In this document: positions 33,371-37,568 of the stretch, piece after piece
Numbering within the stretch: position 1 is the stretch's first letter
Layout: each line of letters opens with the position of its first letter
From: an uncultured Sphingomonas sp.
Lineage (GTDB): Bacteria > Pseudomonadota > Alphaproteobacteria > Sphingomonadales > Sphingomonadaceae
Direction: 5' to 3'
Assembly: GCA_913776255.1 (NCBI GenBank)
Contig: CAJYLV010000014.1
Location: forward strand, 1-37,568
DNA length: 37,568 nt
The notes under the pieces: generated by a model
The model's input: the letters and a program-made list of their open reading frames with translations, nothing else
Told to the model about the DNA's origin: nothing
Databases searched by the model: none
Program-made: the position numbers and the translations under genes

Positions 33371-34000
33371 ATGACCGATTCCTCTCCCCTCCGCCGCAAG
33401 CGTTCCGCCGCCGCCGGGCTGACCGCCGCCGGCGCGCTGGCGATGCTGTCCGGCTGCGACGGCACCCCCGACCAGCAACAGCAGTTCGGCCCGCCCACCG
33501 AAGTGTCGGCGTTCAAGACCGTCGACGAATGTGTCGCGAGCGGTGCGTTCGCCAAGGTGACGTGCGAGGATGCCGCCAAGCAAGCCGCGGGCACCGACAG
33601 CATGGCTGCGCCGCGCTTCGAGGCCAAGGACCTGTGCGAGGACCAGTTCGGGTCCGGGCAATGTCTGGCGCGCAACGAGGGCGGGCAGAGCTTCTTCGTG
33701 CCGTTGCTGACCGGGTTCATGATCGGGCGGTTGCTCGACGGGTCGGGCTATCGCTACAACGGGCTCTACCAGAACCGGCGTGACGGCAGCTGGTATACGC
33801 CGTCGGGCGCGTGGCTGTACGGCGGCGGCTATGGCGGGCGTGGGTATAATTATCAGGTCGGGTCGCGCGCGGTCACCGCGCCGATCACCACGCAGCGCAT
33901 CCAGACGCGCAGCTCGGTCGTATCGCGCGGCGGGTTCGGCGGGCGGGTCTCGGCGCGCTCCAGCGGCGGTTGGGGCGGCGGGCGCTCGTTTGGGGGCTGA
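33371..34000 (+). CDS. yjfM: YjfM family (DUF1190) lipoprotein
   Basis: A 209-residue lipoprotein. Positively charged residues (RRKR) precede a hydrophobic stretch ending in LSGC, so Cys29 should be lipidated. The mature part shows the DUF1190 pattern: FKTVDECVASGAFAKVTCED, an Ala-rich helix, LCEDQFGSGQCLARNEGGQSF and a Tyr/Gly-rich region (YGGGYGGRGYNYQV). It ends in a Gly/Ser-rich low-complexity tail. Four conserved cysteines in the mature part could form disulfides. It follows yjfL by 10 nt in the same operon. Its role is unknown; it may be the envelope-side partner of the DUF350 membrane protein. Confidence 0.9.
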   Translation: MTDSSPLRRKRSAAAGLTAAGALAMLSGCDGTPDQQQQFGPPTEVSAFKTVDECVASGAFAKVTCEDAAKQAAGTDSMAAPRFEAKDLCEDQFGSGQCLARNEGGQSFFVPLLTGFMIGRLLDGSGYRYNGLYQNRRDGSWYTPSGAWLYGGGYGGRGYNYQVGSRAVTAPITTQRIQTRSSVVSRGGFGGRVSARSSGGWGGGRSFGG

Positions 34001-34070
34001 GCGGCGGCGGGTGACGCAGCCGATCGGCGCGTGATGCGTTCGCGCTGAGGTCGAGCAATAAAGGACACGA

Positions 34071-34865
34071 ATGACCCGGCTTTTCCACGTCAGCGACGTT
34101 CATTTCGGTGCCGAGGACCCGGCGGCGGTCGCGTGGTTCCGCGACGTGGTGGCGGACGAGAAGCCCGATGCGGTCATCATGACCGGCGACCTGACGATGC
34201 GCGCGACCAAGCGCGAGTTTGACGACGGCGGCGCGTGGCTGAAGAGCCTAGGGGTGCCGGTGACGCTGGAGGTCGGCAACCACGACATCCCCTATTATTG
34301 GGATCCGCTGCGGCGGCTGTTCGCGCCTTATTCGCGCTATGCCGCGGTCGAGAAGATGATCGAGCGGCCGCTGGAAATCCACGGGATCACGATCGTCCCG
34401 CTCAAGACCACCGCGCGCGCGCAATGGCGCTGGAACTGGTCGAAGGGGCGGGTGAGCCACGGCTCGCTGCGCCGCGCGCTGGCGCTGGTCGAGGCGGCGC
34501 CGCGCGGCAATCTGATCTTTGTCGCCGGGCATCATCCGCTGATCGACGGCGGCAGCCAGGGGACCGCGAAGACCAGGCGCGGCGATGTCGCGCTGGCGGC
34601 GCTGGCGGATGCCGGGGTTCATGCGGTGCTGTCGGGGCATGTCCACGACCCGTTCGACATGCCCTATGAGCGCAACGGCTGGCGGCTGCGGATGATCGGC
34701 GCGGGGACGCTGTCGAAGCGCACGCGCAACTCGCCGCCGGCGTTCAACGAGATCCGGGTCGAGGGGGACCGGTTCGAGACGCTGGTGCGGACGATGTCGG
34801 CGCAGCCGGTGTATCCGATCAGTGAGATGAGCGCGGCGGGGAGCAGGGACGGGGCGGTAGGTTAA
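34071..34865 (+). CDS. Calcineurin-like metallophosphoesterase
   Basis: A 264-residue cytoplasmic phosphoesterase with the full set of two-metal motifs: DVHF (Asp9, His11), GDLT, GNHD, AGHHPL and SGHVHDPF. It resembles CpdA-type cyclic-nucleotide phosphodiesterases and related enzymes, but the substrate cannot be assigned from the motifs. The ATG follows a strong ribosome-binding site (AAAGGA). A 70-nt gap separates it from the DUF1190 gene, so it may or may not belong to the yjf transcript. A CCCTCTCCCC palindrome begins right after the stop. Confidence 0.92.
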   Translation: MTRLFHVSDVHFGAEDPAAVAWFRDVVADEKPDAVIMTGDLTMRATKREFDDGGAWLKSLGVPVTLEVGNHDIPYYWDPLRRLFAPYSRYAAVEKMIERPLEIHGITIVPLKTTARAQWRWNWSKGRVSHGSLRRALALVEAAPRGNLIFVAGHHPLIDGGSQGTAKTRRGDVALAALADAGVHAVLSGHVHDPFDMPYERNGWRLRMIGAGTLSKRTRNSPPAFNEIRVEGDRFETLVRTMSAQPVYPISEMSAAGSRDGAVG

Positions 34866-34982
34866 AGCCCTCTCCCCCTTGGGGAGAGGGTTGGGTGAGG
34901 GGTTCGGGTCTCACCGAGACCGACCACTCCGTGAGACACCTGCCCCTCTCCCAACCCTCTCCCCGGAGGGGAGAGGGCTTAA
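34866..34982. repeat. Nested CCCTCTCCCC / GGGGAGAGGG palindromic element
   Basis: CCCTCTCCCC (34868-34877) pairs with GGGGAGAGGG (34881-34890). The 22 nt from 34881 also pair, with one mismatch, with 34943-34964 further right, and the element closes with GGGGAGAGGGCTT at its end. It fills nearly the whole gap between the phosphoesterase stop and the RNase R ATG. This is a common low-complexity intergenic repeat type in Alphaproteobacteria. Confidence 0.85.
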
Positions 34983-34993
34983 GTTATCCCGCG

Positions 34994-37240
34994 ATGGCTT
35001 TCGGGCGCCACACCCCCTATCTCCCGTCCGTGCCCAAGAAACCCAGCCCCGGCCTGCCGACGCGCGAGCAGATCCTCGAATTCATCACCTCCTCCGCGAC
35101 GCCCGCGGGCAAGCGCGAGATCGCGCGCGCCTTCGGGCTGACCGCGCAGCAGAAGATCGCGCTCAAGGCGCTGCTCAAGGACATGGGGGACGAGGGGCTG
35201 ATCGACTCCGCGCCCGGTCGCGCCTTCCACAAGATGGGCGGGTTGCCCAAGGTGACGGTGCTGCGGATCGTCGACGTCGATCAGGGCGGCAACGTCTGGG
35301 GCGTGCCCGAGCGCTGGGAGGCCGACGTGCCGATGCCGCGCATCCGCGTGCGCGACCGCCAGCGCGGGGCGCTGGGCGTGGGCGAGCGCATCCTCGCGCG
35401 GACCGAGGAGACGGGCGGCGGCTGGACCGCGCATCCGATGAAGGTGCTCGCGCCCGCCGCCGAACAGGTGATCGGGGTGCTGCGCCGCGAGGGCGATCGG
35501 CTCTGGCTGCAAGGGGTCGAGAAGAAGGAGCGGCGCGAATATCCGGTGTCGGACGCCGCGGGCGCCGCGGCGGGCGATCTGGTCAGCGCCGAGATCGCCG
35601 GGCGACCGCCGCGGGTGATGGCGAAGGTGGTGGCGCGGCTCGGCGATCCGTTCGCGCCGCGCAGCTTCTCGCTGATCGCGATCCACAAGCATGGGATCCC
35701 CGACACGTTCGCGCAGGACGCGCTCGAGGCGGCGGAGCGTGCGGCGCGGCAGCCGCTCGGGGACGGTCGCGAGGATCTGACGCAGCTGCCGATCGTCGCG
35801 ATCGATCCCGCCGACGCGCGCGACCATGACGATGCGGTGTGGGCGACCCCCGACGACGATCCCGCCAATGACGGCGGGTGGAAGGCGATCGTCGCGATTG
35901 CCGACGTCAGCTTCTACGTGCGGCCGGGCAGCGCGATCGACCGCGAGGCGCGCGCGCGCGGCAATTCGGTCTATTTCCCCGACCGCGTCGTGCCGATGCT
36001 GCCGGAAATATTGTCGGCGGACGTGTGCTCGCTGAAAGCGGGCGAGGATCGCGCGGCGCTGGCGTGTCACTTGCAGGTGACGAAGGCGGGGGCGCTCAAG
36101 AGCTGGCGGTTCACGCGCGCGGTGGTGCGGCTGGCGGCGAATATCGCCTATGAGGAGGCGCAGGCGGCGATCGACGGCGGCGGCGGTTTCGGGTGGGACG
36201 ATGCGCTGACCGAGCGGGCGTTGGTGCCGCTGTGGGATTGCTGGCGCGCGCTGGCGGCGGCGCGCGACAAGCGTGAGCCGCTCGACCTCGACCTGCCCGA
36301 GCGGCGCGTGGTGCTCGACGAGCAGGGGCGGATCGTGTCGGTGGCGGCGCGCGAGCGGCTCGACGCGCACCGGCTGATCGAGGACTTCATGATCGCCGCC
36401 AACGTCGCCGCCGCCAAGGCGCTGGAGGCGAAGAGGGCCCCGGTCATGTACCGCGTCCATGAGGTACCGAGCCGTACCAAGCTGGTCGCGCTGAAGGAAT
36501 ATCTCGAAACCTTCGATATCCCCTTCGCCATGGGTCAGGTGATCCGTCCCGCGACCTTCAACCGGATCATCGACAAGATCGGCGACGCGGACTTCAAGCC
36601 GCAGGTGATGGAACAGATCCTGCGCTCGCAGACCCAGGCCTATTATGCGCCGGTCAATCAGGGGCATTTCGGCCTGTCGCTGGGGTCCTACGCGCATTTC
36701 ACCTCGCCAATCCGGCGCTATGCCGACCTCGTCGTCCACCGTGCGCTGGTCGGGGCGTACAAGCTGGGTGACGGAGGCCTGCTGCCCGAGGGCGAGGAGA
36801 TGGAGCGGCTAGGCACGTCGATCAGCCAATATGAGCGCCGCGCGATGGAGGCGGAGCGCGAGACGATCGATCGTTACGTCGCGGCCTATCTGTCCGAGCA
36901 TGTCGGCCAGGTGGTCGAGACGCGGATTACCGGCGTCACCAATTTTGGCTTCTTCGCCACGGTCGACGGCGTGGGTGGCGACGGGCTGATGCCGATCCGC
37001 GACCTGGGCGGCGACTATTTCCACTATGACGAGTCGTCGCAGCAATTGCTCGGCGAGAAGACGCGCGAAATCTACAAGCTGGGCCAGCGCCTGCCGCTCC
37101 GCCTGGCCGAGGCGAACCCGGTGTCGGGCGCGCTGCGCTTCGAACTGCCCGACGGCAAGGGCGCGGCACCCGAACCGCGCCGGGTGCTGAAACGGCGCGG
37201 GCGGCCGGCGAACATCCGCCACAACGGCAAACGGCGTTAA
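34994..37240 (+). CDS. rnr: Ribonuclease R
   Basis: A 748-residue 3'-5' exoribonuclease of the RNB family that degrades structured RNA. It has an N-terminal winged-helix segment ([20 protein letters not shown]), cold-shock-like domains and the RNB catalytic core with [13 protein letters not shown] (about 271-283), whose aspartates bind the catalytic magnesium. An S1 domain ([18 protein letters not shown]) and a basic tail ([16 protein letters not shown]) follow. The start is uncertain: ATG 34994 lies just past the repeat element and lacks a good ribosome-binding site, and GTG 35030 ([15 protein letters not shown]) would also fit the family. The frame stays open through the repeat upstream, and that part should not be counted as protein. 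Confidence 0.94.
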   Translation: MAFGRHTPYLPSVPKKPSPGLPTREQILEFITSSATPAGKREIARAFGLTAQQKIALKALLKDMGDEGLIDSAPGRAFHKMGGLPKVTVLRIVDVDQGGNVWGVPERWEADVPMPRIRVRDRQRGALGVGERILARTEETGGGWTAHPMKVLAPAAEQVIGVLRREGDRLWLQGVEKKERREYPVSDAAGAAAGDLVSAEIAGRPPRVMAKVVARLGDPFAPRSFSLIAIHKHGIPDTFAQDALEAAERAARQPLGDGREDLTQLPIVAIDPADARDHDDAVWATPDDDPANDGGWKAIVAIADVSFYVRPGSAIDREARARGNSVYFPDRVVPMLPEILSADVCSLKAGEDRAALACHLQVTKAGALKSWRFTRAVVRLAANIAYEEAQAAIDGGGGFGWDDALTERALVPLWDCWRALAAARDKREPLDLDLPERRVVLDEQGRIVSVAARERLDAHRLIEDFMIAANVAAAKALEAKRAPVMYRVHEVPSRTKLVALKEYLETFDIPFAMGQVIRPATFNRIIDKIGDADFKPQVMEQILRSQTQAYYAPVNQGHFGLSLGSYAHFTSPIRRYADLVVHRALVGAYKLGDGGLLPEGEEMERLGTSISQYERRAMEAERETIDRYVAAYLSEHVGQVVETRITGVTNFGFFATVDGVGGDGLMPIRDLGGDYFHYDESSQQLLGEKTREIYKLGQRLPLRLAEANPVSGALRFELPDGKGAAPEPRRVLKRRGRPANIRHNGKRR

Positions 37241-37261
37241 TCCTCCCGGCACGGGGAGGAT
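37240..37261 (+). terminator. Hairpin after RNase R
   Basis: ATCCTCCC (37240-37247) and GGGAGGAT (37254-37261) form a perfect 8-bp stem with a 6-nt loop, beginning at the last base of the RNase R stop codon. It lacks a T-run. Confidence 0.5.
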
Positions 37262-37311
37262 CGGGATCGCTCCCCTGCCCCATGCGTACCCTCCATCAAA
37301 GGAGATCACGC

Positions 37312-37568
37312 ATGGGCAATATGGTGGACGGCGTGTGGCACGCCGACGGGCTGTTCAAGTCGGACGACAAGGGCAGCTTCAAGCGTCCCGACTCCGGTTT
37401 TCGCGACTGGGTGACGGCGGACGGAGAACCCGGCCCGGACGGCCAGACCGGCCACCGCGCCGAAGCGGGGCGCTATCACCTCTACGTCTCCTATGCCTGC
37501 CCCTGGGCGCATCGCACGATGATCGTCCGCGCGCTGAAGGGACTGGAGGACATGATCGGCCTGTCGGT
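37312..37568 (+). CDS. Glutathionyl-hydroquinone reductase (GST Xi class), N-terminal part
   Basis: The first 85 codons of a glutathione-S-transferase-like enzyme that runs off the right edge. [13 protein letters not shown] and the active-site segment [21 protein letters not shown] are typical of the YqjG/EcM4/PcpF family, in which the Cys of CPWAH attacks glutathionyl-hydroquinones and releases free hydroquinone with glutathione. The ATG has a strong ribosome-binding site (AAAGGAGAT). The gene is separated from RNase R by a hairpin and is probably read from its own promoter. Confidence 0.92.
   Translation, partial: MGNMVDGVWHADGLFKSDDKGSFKRPDSGFRDWVTADGEPGPDGQTGHRAEAGRYHLYVSYACPWAHRTMIVRALKGLEDMIGLS

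Noticed and set aside
34895..34993. N-terminal extension of RNase R by 33 codons
   Set aside because: The extension is encoded by the CCCTCTCCCC repeat element and does not resemble the RNase R N-terminus; ATG 34994 or GTG 35030 is more likely.

Overview
The window comes from a GC-rich (roughly two-thirds G+C) alphaproteobacterium, most likely a sphingomonad (Sphingomonas or a close relative). This rests on the protein style (large TonB-dependent receptor, CzcA-type RND efflux trio, ECF41 sigma factor, long fused surface-polysaccharide enzyme), the Shine-Dalgarno-led GTG/TTG starts, and intergenic palindromes of the types GTCATTGCGAGCGTAGCG and CCGGACTTGATCCGG, which I associate with sphingomonad chromosomes. 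It looks chromosomal. I see no integrase, transposase, phage gene or CRISPR array.

Layout. 1-5009: a tightly overlapping metal-type RND efflux operon (adaptor, CzcA-like pump, NodT-like outer membrane lipoprotein). 5225-7669: a TonB-dependent receptor preceded by a candidate Pho box. 7742-14116: a leftward block of a secreted type I phosphodiesterase/phosphatase lipoprotein, an exported protein of unknown function, a GH89 alpha-N-acetylglucosaminidase and a membrane acyltransferase of the HGSNAT/NagX family. The last two are translationally coupled. 14466-14539: tRNA-Gly(CCC). 14726-16954: a divergent LysR regulator and MFS exporter. 16924-18250: an ECF41-type sigma factor with a C-terminal SnoaL-like domain and its carboxymuconolactone-decarboxylase partner, behind a promoter that fits the ECF41 type. 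18336-19796: a GNAT enzyme and a frameshifted MarR-GNAT regulator, divergent from a YcaQ-type DNA glycosylase (19913-21085). 21170-24559: a secreted beta-propeller/amidohydrolase. 24747-25487: a Crp/Fnr regulator. 25566-28886: a single-chain GH18-like/NodB deacetylase/GT2 synthase. 29068-29493: an exported VOC protein.

29576-34000 is the most interesting region. It is a complete counterpart of the E. coli yjfI-yjfJ-yjfK-yjfL-yjfM-yjfC gene set, split into two divergent arms. Leftward are yjfI (DUF2170), yjfJ (PspA/IM30) and yjfC (glutathionylspermidine-synthase-like ATP-grasp). Rightward are yjfK (DUF2491), yjfL (DUF350) and yjfM (DUF1190 lipoprotein). The 88-nt shared start region holds a perfect 8-6-8 palindrome, and near-identical 30-33 bp inverted repeats lie at the end of the left arm and inside the right arm. 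The set joins a membrane-binding coiled-coil protein, a four-helix membrane protein, a lipoprotein and an amide-bond-forming enzyme, which suggests an envelope-maintenance system whose chemistry is still unknown. 34071-37568 holds a metallophosphoesterase, RNase R and the start of a glutathionyl-hydroquinone reductase.

Starts were chosen by ribosome-binding sites, signal peptides, gene overlaps and family N-termini. All family assignments are from reading the proteins; no database search was run.
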